From: Herpetosiphon llansteffanensis | GTDB lineage: Bacteria; Chloroflexota; Chloroflexia; Chloroflexales; Herpetosiphonaceae | Direction: 5' to 3' | DNA length: 58,987 nt | Assembly: GCF_003205875.1 (NCBI RefSeq) | Contig: NZ_PUBZ01000097.1 | Coordinates: forward strand, 1 to 58,987 | Part shown: in pieces, positions 44,693 to 53,374 of the stretch | How the letters are laid out: every line of letters begins with the position of its first letter | Position numbering within the stretch: position 1 is the stretch's first letter | Position numbers and translations under genes: made by a program | Notes under the pieces: model-generated | What the model saw: only the letters and a program-made list of their open reading frames with translations | What the model was told of the DNA's origin: nothing | The model's database searches: none

Positions 44693-45925
44693 ATGCTTCG
44701 TTCGCGCATGCTTGGATTATTGTTGGCCATTACGACCGCACTTTTTCTGTTGGTAGTCGGAGTTTTGTTTTTTGGTCATTCAGTTCGGCCTGCTGCTGCC
44801 CAAAGCAATGGCTTGCGAGTTGAAAAAACCTTGCTCAAAGCGAGCAATGTGGTGATGGTTGGCGAAACCCTGACCTTTGCCATCACCATCACCAACAACT
44901 GGCATACCACCGTCATCACCTTGCCAGTCGTCGATACCTACGATCGTTCGGTTTTGGCCTACATCAACGCTACTCCGGCAGAAGATAGCCACAACGCCAG
45001 CACTGGCGTAATCAACTGGGATAATATTTTGGCAACGACAGGGCCGCTTGCGCCAGGCGAGCAAGTGGTGATTCTGGTACGCTTCACCGCCGAACACCCC
45101 TCACCACGGGTGGTCAACCACGCCGCAACCCACGATGCCTACGATTCATTAGGCAATTTGGTGGGTGATGGCGAGGCCGAACACGATAATGAGGCGGTTG
45201 GCGGCAATACGCCACTCGAAAAAACCCTCGATGCAGGTGTGTTACCGCAAGCTGGCCAACGTATCACCTTCACCATTCGGGTGCAAAATGCAGGTTTGGT
45301 TGATGTGGTGCGCTTGCCATTGGAAGATACGTTTGATCCAACTGCGTTGCAATTTATCGCCTCGGAGCCAATGCCCGATACGATTGAGCCAGGCAAATTG
45401 ACTTGGGCCAATCTGCTTACGCCGCCGCGCCCAATGCGCCTGCCACCCAACGAGTTCATCTCAATCACGACAGTTTTCACTGCGCTCAAAGGCATCGAGC
45501 AAACCACCAACAGCGCTCGGGTGGTGGGTGCTGGCGATAGCTTTGGCAACAATCTTGCGCCTGCTGCCGATGATGTGCCAATTCGGATTATTGCTGGGCC
45601 TGCTACCGCAACGCCAACCCGCACGCCACGCCCAACGCCTGCGGCCACCGCAATTAATCAAGCAACGGCGACCAGTGTGGTGAGCGCCACCGAAGTGGTG
45701 ATTACGACTCCAACGATTGCAATTAGCAGCACCGCCACGATTGAGGCGATTGCCACGCTTACGCCGGAACAAGGCAGCGGCAGCACCGCCACGCCAACGG
45801 TTATTCCCGCTATGTTGCCCGATACCAGCACCGCTGCAAATTCGCCAAGCAATTGGTGGCTTGGTGCGGCGATTCTTGCTATACTACTGCTCGGCATTGG
45901 CCTTACTCAACGCAGTCGCGGATAA
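44693..45925 (+). CDS. Cell-surface DUF11-repeat protein with an LPXTG-like tail
   Basis: 410 residues. A signal peptide (LGLLLAITTALFLLVVGVLFF, ends near AAA) is followed by two ~120-residue DUF11-type beta repeats (VEKTLLKASNVVMVGETLTFAITITN; LEKTLDAGVLPQAGQRITFTIRVQN). Then come a Pro/Thr/Ala-rich linker and a tail LPDTSTAANSPSNWW, a hydrophobic helix and RSRG. That tail has the order of a sortase signal, with Ser where Gly is usual. AGGAG precedes the ATG. An ABC ATPase gene begins seven bases past the stop. Confidence 0.87.
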   Translation: MLRSRMLGLLLAITTALFLLVVGVLFFGHSVRPAAAQSNGLRVEKTLLKASNVVMVGETLTFAITITNNWHTTVITLPVVDTYDRSVLAYINATPAEDSHNASTGVINWDNILATTGPLAPGEQVVILVRFTAEHPSPRVVNHAATHDAYDSLGNLVGDGEAEHDNEAVGGNTPLEKTLDAGVLPQAGQRITFTIRVQNAGLVDVVRLPLEDTFDPTALQFIASEPMPDTIEPGKLTWANLLTPPRPMRLPPNEFISITTVFTALKGIEQTTNSARVVGAGDSFGNNLAPAADDVPIRIIAGPATATPTRTPRPTPAATAINQATATSVVSATEVVITTPTIAISSTATIEAIATLTPEQGSGSTATPTVIPAMLPDTSTAANSPSNWWLGAAILAILLLGIGLTQRSRG

Positions 45926-45932
45926 ACAAACT

Positions 45933-46973
45933 ATGTTGCACATGCAAGGCATTCGTAAGCAATTTGAACAAACAAGCGTCTTACGTGAGATTGAATTAAC
46001 CATCAATCGGAGTGAAATTCTGGCCTTGCTTGGCCCCAGCGGTTGCGGTAAATCTACCCTCTTACGCATTATTGCTGGCCTTGAATCTGCCGATCAAGGC
46101 CAGTTGTTGTTGCATGGCCAGCCGCTTAACCCAATTCCGATTCATCGGCGCAATTTTGGCCTGATGTTTCAAGATTGGGCGCTCTTTCCCCATCGCAATG
46201 TCAGCGAAAATATTGAATTTGGCTTGCGCATGGAAGGCATGGCCAAAGCCCAGCGCCAACAGCGGGTAGCCGAAATGTTGGAACTGGTGGGTTTGGTGGG
46301 CTATCAACGGCGTTCTGTTTTGGAATTATCTGGTGGCGAGCGCCAGCGGGTAGCGTTGGCCCGTTCGTTAGCGCCACGCCCGCAATTATTGATGCTCGAT
46401 GAACCCTTGGGATCGTTGGATCGAACCTTGCGCGAACGCTTAACCGAGGAACTGCGCCAAATTATCAAAGCTGCTGAGGTGACGGCGATCTATGTGACCC
46501 ATGATCAAAACGAGGCTTTTGTGGTTGCTGATCGCTTGGCAGTGATGAATGCAGGCCAGATTGTCCAACTTGCAACCCCCCAAGCGATCTATCAGCAGCC
46601 CAAAACAGCCTTTGTTGCCCGTTTTCTGAGCCTAACCAATTTGTTGCCAATTGAGCGCCAAACCAGCCTCGGCCCTGAACTACAAGCAGTAGAAACCAAT
46701 TTAGGCCCATTCCAAATTACAAGCTCGCAAACCAATGCCGCTTATCTATTGATTCGGCCTGAAGCAGCCCAAATCGCCCAAACGGCCAGCCCAAGTTTTC
46801 AGGGCATTGTGGTCGAGCAAAGTTTCCGTGGCAGCTATCAACGAATCGATTGGCGCTATCAGCAGGGATTGCTCCAGCTTGATCTGCCAAGTACATATCA
46901 ATTGAGCCAAGGCCAAACGCTCGACCTAACATTTAATGCCCAGCAACTTAGTCTCGTGCAGAGCGACCACTAA
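45933..46973 (+). CDS. ABC transporter ATP-binding protein (CysA/PotA/FbpC type), orphan
   Basis: 346 residues from ATG 45933, or ATG 45942. Walker A GPSGCGKST (34-42), Q-loop MFQDWALFPH, signature LSGGERQRVALARS, Walker B LLMLDEPLGSLD and switch VTHDQNEAF are all intact. A ~100-residue C-terminal TOBE-like part follows. No permease lies near, so the substrate is unknown; a role as ATPase of the 4-7.6 kb importer is possible but not supported by position. It starts seven bases after the DUF11 gene. No clear ribosome-binding site, so translation is probably coupled. Confidence 0.9.
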   Translation: MLHMQGIRKQFEQTSVLREIELTINRSEILALLGPSGCGKSTLLRIIAGLESADQGQLLLHGQPLNPIPIHRRNFGLMFQDWALFPHRNVSENIEFGLRMEGMAKAQRQQRVAEMLELVGLVGYQRRSVLELSGGERQRVALARSLAPRPQLLMLDEPLGSLDRTLRERLTEELRQIIKAAEVTAIYVTHDQNEAFVVADRLAVMNAGQIVQLATPQAIYQQPKTAFVARFLSLTNLLPIERQTSLGPELQAVETNLGPFQITSSQTNAAYLLIRPEAAQIAQTASPSFQGIVVEQSFRGSYQRIDWRYQQGLLQLDLPSTYQLSQGQTLDLTFNAQQLSLVQSDH

Positions 46974-47172
46974 CGACGGTTGTTTTGGTTTGTTGCTGTG
47001 AGGAAAGCGTGCCAACCGCCGGAATCGGCGTGTCTTTATCGACTAATTGGCTTAATGTTGAACCACAGGCAACACACGTCCACAACAACATCTTTCGGCC
47101 ACGACTATATTTTTCTGCGCCCCGTTGCTCACCTATGTAGCGACAGGGTGCGTTACAATGAGGACAGTGCAC
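46948..47172 (-). CDS. Small zinc-ribbon protein
   Basis: 74 residues from GTG 47172, with AGGAGG seven bases upstream. CPHC (Cys3, Cys6) and CVAC (Cys33, Cys36) would bind one zinc. The tail is Ser/Thr-rich. It overlaps the convergent ABC gene by 26 bases. No further function can be read. Confidence 0.75.
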   Translation of the reverse strand: MHCPHCNAPCRYIGEQRGAEKYSRGRKMLLWTCVACGSTLSQLVDKDTPIPAVGTLSSQQQTKTTVVSGRSARD

Positions 47173-47447
47173 CCTGTGACCTCCTATTTTAGTTGTTTGT
47201 ACTGTGTCTCTTTAAATCCAATTGTTTGTATGGCTAGCTATAAAGCACAGACTATGCCATAATCGCGCCGCATGATATAGTTCCAGAGTCCCACCAAAAT
47301 CGGCAGTACGGGGATATTAACATATTTTATTGACGATTTGGAGGGATGACCGACGGTCTCTCAGCATTGTACGCCAAAATTGGGCCAATGTTGCTGATCG
47401 CTGCAAGAACCGCTAGAATACAGGCATGAACCTAGTTTGGAGGCCAT

Positions 47448-47951
47448 ATGGCACTTCCCTCTGATTCAGCTGAGCAACCAACCCCAGCCGAAATCGCCCA
47501 GCGTTTGGCCGATGTTCCGTTATTTGAACAAATGCGGCCCGCTGATCTCGATTTTTTAGCCAATCACGCCCAGATTCAGCAATTCGATCCTGCGGTTGTG
47601 CTTTCAGCGCAACAAGCCAGCGAAAACGATCTGTATGTGGTGATTCGCGGGCATTTGGAAGTTTGGCTCGATCCCAAAACGATTGGGTCGGAAGGGCCAG
47701 AGCGCAAATTGGCAACTTTATTTGCCGATGAAATTGCCGGCGAATTGGCGCTAGTCGATGGCGGGGTGCGTTCGGCTAGCCTCCAAGCAGGCGATGCAGG
47801 CGTGCGGGTGATTTGCATCTCGCAGGCTGCGATTCTGAATCATTGTGAGCACGATCCAATTTTTGGCTATCGTTTGATGCGCAATTTAGCTGCAATGCTG
47901 GCCTTACGCGCCCGCCTGACAACATTAAGTGTCCAAACAAGCCAACCATAG
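47448..47951 (+). CDS. Cyclic nucleotide-binding domain protein
   Basis: 167 residues forming one cNMP-binding fold: PLFEQMRPADLDFLANHAQIQQF, then LYVVIRGHLEVWL, and DEIAGELALVDGGVRSASL in the place of the phosphate-binding cassette. The conserved Arg-Thr-Ala after the Glu-Leu is replaced, so ligand binding may be lost. No HTH follows. GGAGG precedes the ATG and the secreted protein gene starts 17 bases later. Confidence 0.83.
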   Translation: MALPSDSAEQPTPAEIAQRLADVPLFEQMRPADLDFLANHAQIQQFDPAVVLSAQQASENDLYVVIRGHLEVWLDPKTIGSEGPERKLATLFADEIAGELALVDGGVRSASLQAGDAGVRVICISQAAILNHCEHDPIFGYRLMRNLAAMLALRARLTTLSVQTSQP

Positions 47952-47968
47952 TTGAGGGGGATTGACGT

Positions 47969-49054
47969 ATGCACCGTTGGCGGTTCGCCTTTGGGCTAGG
48001 CTTGATGATCATCTGTATCAGTGTGGCAAGTTGGCGCTGGCAGCCAGTTGCCGCCCAAAATCCCGAAGATGATAATCCGCCTGCAGTTGAACAACCGCTT
48101 TGTTTTTCAACAACCAGCTTTTGTATCAACGGGGCATTTCGGCGCTATTGGGAGACCAACGGCGGTCTGAGTCAATTCGGCTATCCAATTACTGCTGAAA
48201 TTCGCGAAACAACCAGCAATGGTATTTTTACGGCACAATATTTTGAGCGTGCTCGCTTTGAATATCATCCTGAGCATGCGCGCCAATTCGAAGTCGAGCT
48301 TGGCCGCTTAGGTGCAGAGCTGTATCTTGTGCGCCACGAACGAGAAAGCGCGCGGGCTGGTTGTCGCTATTTCGAGCGCACTGGTTTTAATGTTTGTGAG
48401 CCGTTTCGCACCAAATGGGAAACGGTTGGCACAACGCCAGGTGCAACCAGCCTCGAAATTTTTGGCTTGCCAATTAGCCCACTCTTGGTTGGGCGTGATC
48501 CGACGGGCAATCCAATTTCGTTTCAATGGTTTGAGCGCGGGCGCATGGAATTGCATCAAAGCAATTTAATTGTTTTAGGCTTGGTTGGGGTCGAGTATCG
48601 CAATCGCGAGCAACCACCACGGCCAACCGCTACGCCGATTGTTCCAGTCTCACCCACGCCCGAGCCAATTCAAGCAACCGCAATTCCAACGGCAGTCTTG
48701 CCAATTCCGATCAATGTGCCATTCCCCGATCGGCCTTGCCATATCAATGTGCCAGCGCCAGTCGAAGGCATTCAAGCCTGGGCGACGTTGCCCGTGGTCA
48801 GCCCGCCAGAAGATGAAGTTGTTTGTGTGCGCTTGATTGTCAATGGCGAGGCTGCGCACCCAGCGTTTGTCAATATCTACCGCTATATTGGCAACGAACG
48901 CATTCCAGGCACGGGCCATACAACTGGGCTTGATGGCACTGCCAGTTTTGTGTTCCATGTGCGCGATCTGCCAATTGGCACGATTCCGGTTGAAGTCGTT
49001 GCGACGTTTGAAGGCCGCGAATATCGCACTTGGACAAGTTTTATTCATCGCTAG
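47969..49054 (+). CDS. Secreted protein with two LGFP-like repeats and an Ig-like C-terminus
   Basis: 361 residues with a signal peptide cut near VAA. Two related modules follow: CFSTTSFCINGAFRRYWETNGGLSQFGYPIT...YFERARFEYHP...LGRLGAEL and CRYFERTGFNVCEPFRTKWETVG...FGLPISP...WFERGRMELHQ...LGLVGVEY. These resemble LGFP-type modules and are frequent in Chloroflexota exported proteins. A Pro-rich linker leads to a ~125-residue beta-rich domain. Likely cell-wall or glycan contact; GAGGGG precedes the ATG. Confidence 0.78.
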   Translation: MHRWRFAFGLGLMIICISVASWRWQPVAAQNPEDDNPPAVEQPLCFSTTSFCINGAFRRYWETNGGLSQFGYPITAEIRETTSNGIFTAQYFERARFEYHPEHARQFEVELGRLGAELYLVRHERESARAGCRYFERTGFNVCEPFRTKWETVGTTPGATSLEIFGLPISPLLVGRDPTGNPISFQWFERGRMELHQSNLIVLGLVGVEYRNREQPPRPTATPIVPVSPTPEPIQATAIPTAVLPIPINVPFPDRPCHINVPAPVEGIQAWATLPVVSPPEDEVVCVRLIVNGEAAHPAFVNIYRYIGNERIPGTGHTTGLDGTASFVFHVRDLPIGTIPVEVVATFEGREYRTWTSFIHR

Positions 49055-49130
49055 CATTATCACGATTGATCTCAGGAGCGGCGCTGGGGTGATCCTCAGC
49101 GTCGTTGCGATCTCGAAGAAGTATTAAATT

Positions 49131-50102
49131 ATGGAAGCCAAAACTTTACCACCTCTCCAACTTGAAGCCCGCTACGATAGCCGTGTTTGGGGCGGCAATC
49201 GCTTGGCTCAATGGCTGAATTTGCCCGCTGCCCCAAGCCCACTCGGCGAAATTTGGCTGGTCTATGCAGAAAATCGCATTGCTGATGGCCCGTTGCAAGG
49301 CCAAACTTTGGCCGCTGTGGCCGAGCAATACGGTGCATTGTTGCTTGGCAGTGTCTCATTTGAGCGCTCAGGCAGCCAGTTTCCGCTGTTGGCCAAATTT
49401 ATCGATGCCGCTGATCATCTGTCGGTGCAAGTGCATCCCGACGATGCGTATGCTCACACGGTGGAGGCCGCGACTGGCTTCAATGGCAAAACCGAAGCCT
49501 GGTATTTGCTGCAAACCGAAGTCAACGCTCAGTTGATTCATGGCTTTAAGCGGGCAACCAGCCGCGAAGAATGTAGCGAATTGATTGCAGCCGAGCGTTT
49601 GCCAGAACTGTTGCGCACTGTGCCAGCCCACGCTGGAACCACAATTTTTGTGCCTGCTGGTACGATCCACGCAATTAATGCTGGCGTGATGCTGTTTGAA
49701 ATTCAGCAAACTTCCGATCTGACCTATCGGATTTACGATTATGGCCGACCACGTGAAATGCACATCGAACGGGCGCTTGATGTGCTGGATTATCGCGCTG
49801 CTGAGCTAGCCGAAACGCCACCAACCCAGATTGATTCGCGCCGCACCCTGTTGGTTAAATGCCGCTACTTTGCCATGGAGCGTTGGCAATTGCATGGTCG
49901 GGCCGATTCGGCGACCCTGCCCACCAGCTTTGAAATTATTACCGTGATCGATGGCTCAGCCACCTTGCGTTCATTCCACGGCGTTTGGGAGCTAACGCTG
50001 GGCACAACCTTGGTTTTGCCAGCAAGCTTGGGCGCATACACCTACGAAGTTGCCAACTCAGTGACCTTGCTGCGCTGTTACGTACCTACTGAGGAACTCT
50101 GA
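49131..50102 (+). CDS. manA: Mannose-6-phosphate isomerase, class I short form
   Basis: 323 residues. Interconverts fructose-6-phosphate and mannose-6-phosphate, the entry to GDP-mannose. Zinc-site motifs of the cupin fold are clear: LSVQVHPDD and KTEAWYLL, then VPAGTIHAINAGVMLFEIQQTSDLTYRIYDYGR. Its stop TGA overlaps the ATG of the next gene (TGATG), so the two are translationally coupled and belong to one pathway. Confidence 0.94.
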   Translation: MEAKTLPPLQLEARYDSRVWGGNRLAQWLNLPAAPSPLGEIWLVYAENRIADGPLQGQTLAAVAEQYGALLLGSVSFERSGSQFPLLAKFIDAADHLSVQVHPDDAYAHTVEAATGFNGKTEAWYLLQTEVNAQLIHGFKRATSREECSELIAAERLPELLRTVPAHAGTTIFVPAGTIHAINAGVMLFEIQQTSDLTYRIYDYGRPREMHIERALDVLDYRAAELAETPPTQIDSRRTLLVKCRYFAMERWQLHGRADSATLPTSFEIITVIDGSATLRSFHGVWELTLGTTLVLPASLGAYTYEVANSVTLLRCYVPTEEL

Positions 50103-51064
50103 TGCGTGTTTTAATTACTGGCATTACTGGGCCAGTTGGTAGTTTTCTGGCCGATTATTTATTAACCTTGCCCGAGCTTGAAATTCATGCGCTCAAGCGT
50201 TGGCGCTCCGATCCACGGCCAATTGAGCATTTGCAGGGCAAAATAACCTTGCACGAAGGCGATATTGAAGATAGCTTTTCGATGGCAACCCTGATGCGGC
50301 GCGTTCAGCCAGATCGGGTGTTTCACCTTGCGGCGCAAAGCTACCCCAGCGCCTCGTGGGATGCGCCAGTCACCACCTTGCGCGCCAACACCGAAGGCAC
50401 ATTGAATATTTTAGAGGCCTTGCGCACCAACGCACCGCAAGCTCGGTTGCACATTGCCTGCACCAGTGCTCAATATGGCATCGTCAACCCCGCCGATGTG
50501 CCAATTAAAGAGAGCCATCCGTTGCGCCCGGGCAGCCCCTATGGCGTGAGCAAAGCCGCTGCCGAAATGTTGGGCTTGCAATATCATCAATCCTATGGCT
50601 TGCATGTGGTTGTCACCCGCTCGTTCAATCACGTCGGCCCACGCCAAGGCGATCGTTGCTCGATTCAGACTTTTTGCCAGCAAATGGCGGCCATCGAAGC
50701 TGGCCACAGCGAGCCAGTGATGCACGTTGGTAACTTGGAGCCACAGCGCGATTTTAGCCATTTTAGCGATGTGGCGCGGGCCTTGTGGTTGCTGCTCGAA
50801 AAAGCGCCAGCGGGCGAGGTCTATAATCTTTGTTCGGGCGTGGCGACGCGCATCGGCGACATTGTTGATTTGGTGCAGCGCTTTGGCCGCGTGCCAATCG
50901 AAGTTAAGCTCGATCCAAGTCGTTTGCGGCCTGTCGATGAGCCAATTTTGCAGGGCGATAATAGCAAGTTGCGCCAAGCCACTGGCTGGGAGCCACACAT
51001 CGGCATGGAGCAAATTGTCCAAGAAGTGCTCGATTTTTGGCGCGCCCGCTACGGCATTTTGTAG
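50102..51064 (+). CDS. NAD-dependent epimerase/reductase, GDP-4-keto-6-deoxymannose reductase-like
   Basis: 320-residue extended SDR protein. TGITGPVGSFLADYLL is the Rossmann motif; SAQYG and the YGVSKAAAEM Tyr-Lys pair are catalytic. FNHVGPRQGDRCSIQTFCQQ and NLEPQRDFSHFSDVARAL are the type shared by Gmd and Rmd. Coupling to manA and a separate complete gmd at 2 kb favour Rmd (GDP-D-rhamnose synthesis) over a second Gmd, but this is inference. Confidence 0.85.
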   Translation: MRVLITGITGPVGSFLADYLLTLPELEIHALKRWRSDPRPIEHLQGKITLHEGDIEDSFSMATLMRRVQPDRVFHLAAQSYPSASWDAPVTTLRANTEGTLNILEALRTNAPQARLHIACTSAQYGIVNPADVPIKESHPLRPGSPYGVSKAAAEMLGLQYHQSYGLHVVVTRSFNHVGPRQGDRCSIQTFCQQMAAIEAGHSEPVMHVGNLEPQRDFSHFSDVARALWLLLEKAPAGEVYNLCSGVATRIGDIVDLVQRFGRVPIEVKLDPSRLRPVDEPILQGDNSKLRQATGWEPHIGMEQIVQEVLDFWRARYGIL

Positions 51065-51085
51065 AGTAAGCTTCTCTCACCCCAA

Positions 51086-51118
51086 CCCCTCGCCTGCACC
51101 ACGGGCGAGGGGCTTTTT
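51086..51118. terminator. Intrinsic terminator built from the element core
   Basis: CCCCTCGCC and GGCGAGGGG pair, followed by CTTTTTG, between two convergent genes. The preceding TCACCCCAACCCCTCGCC is the same string as in element copy 1, so half a MITE core appears to serve as terminator. Confidence 0.85.
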
Positions 51119-51140
51119 GTTTTGTGGCTCTGCCCAAGAT

Positions 51141-52232
51141 TTATTGATTAATTCGTTGCTCTTCATCGCCAAAAACGACTCCCAACGAGCGGGCTGTGCG
51201 TACCATTTGGCCATCAACTGGCACTGGCTTGATTTTGTTGGCACATTCGAGCAATGGCACGGTAATCAATTGATCGTTCTGAATCGCCACTAACTGACCA
51301 AAGCGCCCTTGCGAGATGGCCCAAACCGCGCCAACCCCATAGCGCGAGGCCAAAATGCGGTCGATTGGCGTTGGCGAGCCGCCGCGTTGAATATGGCCCA
51401 ACACCACTGCCCGCGTATCTTTGTCGGTCAAGGCAGCTAATTGGTTGGCAACGTAATAGCCAATTCCGCCAAGCAAGCCTTCGCGTTGGTAAATTGCCTC
51501 GCCACCTGAAGGCATCGCGCCTTCAGCCACAATAATGATGCTGAACGACGAGCCAACCGCATCACGTTCGTTAATTTTGTGGGCCAAGGCGCGCAAATCA
51601 AACGGAATTTCAGGAATCAAAATCGCATCAACACCGCCAGCCAAGCCAGCATGCAAGGCGATCCAGCCTGCGTGGCGACCCATCACTTCAAGCACCATCA
51701 CGCGGTCGTGACTCTCGGCGGTGGTGTGCAGGCGATCCAAGGCATCGGTCGCAACCCCAATTGCGGTATCAAAGCCGAAGGTTTGGTCGGTGCCAACCAA
51801 ATCGTTATCGATAGTTTTGGGCACGCCAACCACGGGCAAGCCAAAATTACCCAAATCGTGGGCGATCGATTGGCTACCTTCGCCACCCAACACAACGACT
51901 GCATCGATCCCTTCGGCCTTGGCATTGGCCACAAATTCTTGATACGCTGCATCGTTGCGCACCAACTCGCCTTGGGCATTTTTACGCCAGCCAAAATTGC
52001 CTTTGTTGGTGCTGCCCAAAATTGTACCGCCGCGCCCAAGCAAACCGCGCACTTCTTTCAAACCCAAGGGCCGCAGGCGGGGCTTGCCAACCAAGCCTTC
52101 AAAGCCATCTTCAATCCCAACTACTTCCCAGCCATGTTCAATAACTGCCGATTTTACAAAAGCTCGAATAACCCCGTTTAAGCCGGGGGCATCGCCACCA
52201 CTGGTCAAAATTGCAACTTTGCGAATGGCCAT
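51141..52232 (-). CDS. pfkA: 6-phosphofructokinase
   Basis: 363 residues. GGDAPGLNGVIRAF is the N-terminal phosphate-binding loop; GLLGRGGTILGSTNKG and GGEGSQSIAHDL follow, then the catalytic PKTIDNDLVGTDQTFGFDTA and VMGRHAGWIALHAGLAGG. The pair Gly in GGEGS and Lys in PKTIDND matches the actinobacterial-type group (G104/K124 in E. coli numbering), of which the studied Streptomyces enzyme uses ATP; ATP use here is inferred. The ATG is preceded by AGGAG. Confidence 0.93.
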   Translation of the reverse strand: MAIRKVAILTSGGDAPGLNGVIRAFVKSAVIEHGWEVVGIEDGFEGLVGKPRLRPLGLKEVRGLLGRGGTILGSTNKGNFGWRKNAQGELVRNDAAYQEFVANAKAEGIDAVVVLGGEGSQSIAHDLGNFGLPVVGVPKTIDNDLVGTDQTFGFDTAIGVATDALDRLHTTAESHDRVMVLEVMGRHAGWIALHAGLAGGVDAILIPEIPFDLRALAHKINERDAVGSSFSIIIVAEGAMPSGGEAIYQREGLLGGIGYYVANQLAALTDKDTRAVVLGHIQRGGSPTPIDRILASRYGVGAVWAISQGRFGQLVAIQNDQLITVPLLECANKIKPVPVDGQMVRTARSLGVVFGDEEQRINQ

Positions 52233-52456
52233 GGCTCAACTCCTTAATATCTATATCTGCATTCACATCAAGCACGATTAATTATGGCTATCCTAGCACT
52301 ATCAGGTTCGCTCTGGCAAGGAATATTCATACGACCCATGGTTATGGTTTTGTTACCGATTAAATCAATCTCGCGGCGGTCAGCACAAGCGTTTGGATGC
52401 GCTACCATGGGGACGTGAGTGTGGTGAGTAACCTTACTAGAGCGGAACATTCAACT

Positions 52457-53041
52457 ATGACATCCACGATTATCAACGTTGGCTACGATGAAACCAATTA
52501 TTACCTGATTGGAGCGACTGAGGGTTTTTTGATGCTCGATGTTGGTTGGCCTGGAACTTTGGCCAAATTACTTGCCCAACTCAAACGCCAAGCTATCGCA
52601 TTAACGACAATTCGCTATCTGCTGGTCACCCATTATCATCCCGATCACGCAGGCTTAGTGCAGGAACTCAAGGCCCACGGCGTGCAATTGGTGGTGATCG
52701 AACAGCAACGGTCGGCGATTCCGATTCTCAAAACCTATATCAAGCCACACTACCAGTACCAAGAAATTACCTTTGATCAAACGATCGTGTTGCGGGTTGA
52801 GGCAACCCGCCAATGGTTGGCCTCAATTGGCATCGCTGGCGAGATTATCCTTACGCCCGGCCATTCCGATGATAGCGTCAGCTTGATTTTGGATAACGGC
52901 ATCGCTTTTATCGGCGATTTGCATCCCTATGCCAGCCATACAGAAGACCCAGCCTTGATTGAACAAAGCTGGCAGGAATTGCAAAAACGCGGCGTAACCT
53001 TGGTTTATCCCGGTCATGGCGGCTGTCGTCCATTGTTCTAA
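52457..53041 (+). CDS. MBL-fold hydrolase, tandem copy 1
   Basis: 194 residues from ATG 52457, chosen by alignment with its paralogue. Metal motif HYHPDH (His59, His61, Asp63, His64), a further TPGHSDDSVSLILD and YPGHGG. It is ~60-70% alike by eye to the gene at 53375 but ends 12-14 residues sooner. Its stop TAA lies in the 6-bp target duplication TCTAAA of element copy 4. Substrate unknown. Confidence 0.85.
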   Translation: MTSTIINVGYDETNYYLIGATEGFLMLDVGWPGTLAKLLAQLKRQAIALTTIRYLLVTHYHPDHAGLVQELKAHGVQLVVIEQQRSAIPILKTYIKPHYQYQEITFDQTIVLRVEATRQWLASIGIAGEIILTPGHSDDSVSLILDNGIAFIGDLHPYASHTEDPALIEQSWQELQKRGVTLVYPGHGGCRPLF

Positions 53042-53042
53042 A

Positions 53043-53266
53043 TGTATTGGTTTATTGGGTTAGCAACCGGCGTATTCCCGCAATCCAACCCCATCCAAGG
53101 CTTGGTTTCGGCTGAATACCACGCATCCGCAGGTTCATCAATGGATGCGGTTTGGCCGCCGATTGTCCTTGAGGGGGTGCAGGGGGATTAAAGCCCCCTG
53201 CGTCTCCCGCTGGCGGGACGGAAGGGTGGAAAAGCGCCATGATGGTTAATGTAATGAACCATTACA
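53043..53266. mobile_element. MITE-like element, copy 4, different interior
   Basis: 224 bases. Ends TGTATTGGTTTATTGGG and, inverted, TGTAATGGTTCATTAC. A perfect 6-bp duplication TCTAAA lies at 53037-53042 and 53267-53272, and it contains the stop codon of the upstream gene. The interior differs from copies 1-3, having CAGGGGG-ATTAAAG-CCCCCTG and CTCCCGC-TGGCGGGA hairpins. Confidence 0.88.
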
Positions 53267-53374
53267 TCTAAACCAATTTGCACCAAATGAACGACCGTAA
53301 ATAAGCCCGATGGCCGAGTTAATCAGCGAATCCTTGAGTTAATCTAGATTCAAATATTGGATGGAGGCACGCGA

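Noticed and set aside
47173-47447. Possible RNA or small gene between the zinc ribbon and cNMP genes
   Set aside because: Only a short GACCG-AC-GGTC dyad and promoter-like AT stretches are seen; nothing firm.
50411-51022. 203-residue minus-strand ORF
   Set aside because: Antisense to the Rmd-like gene.
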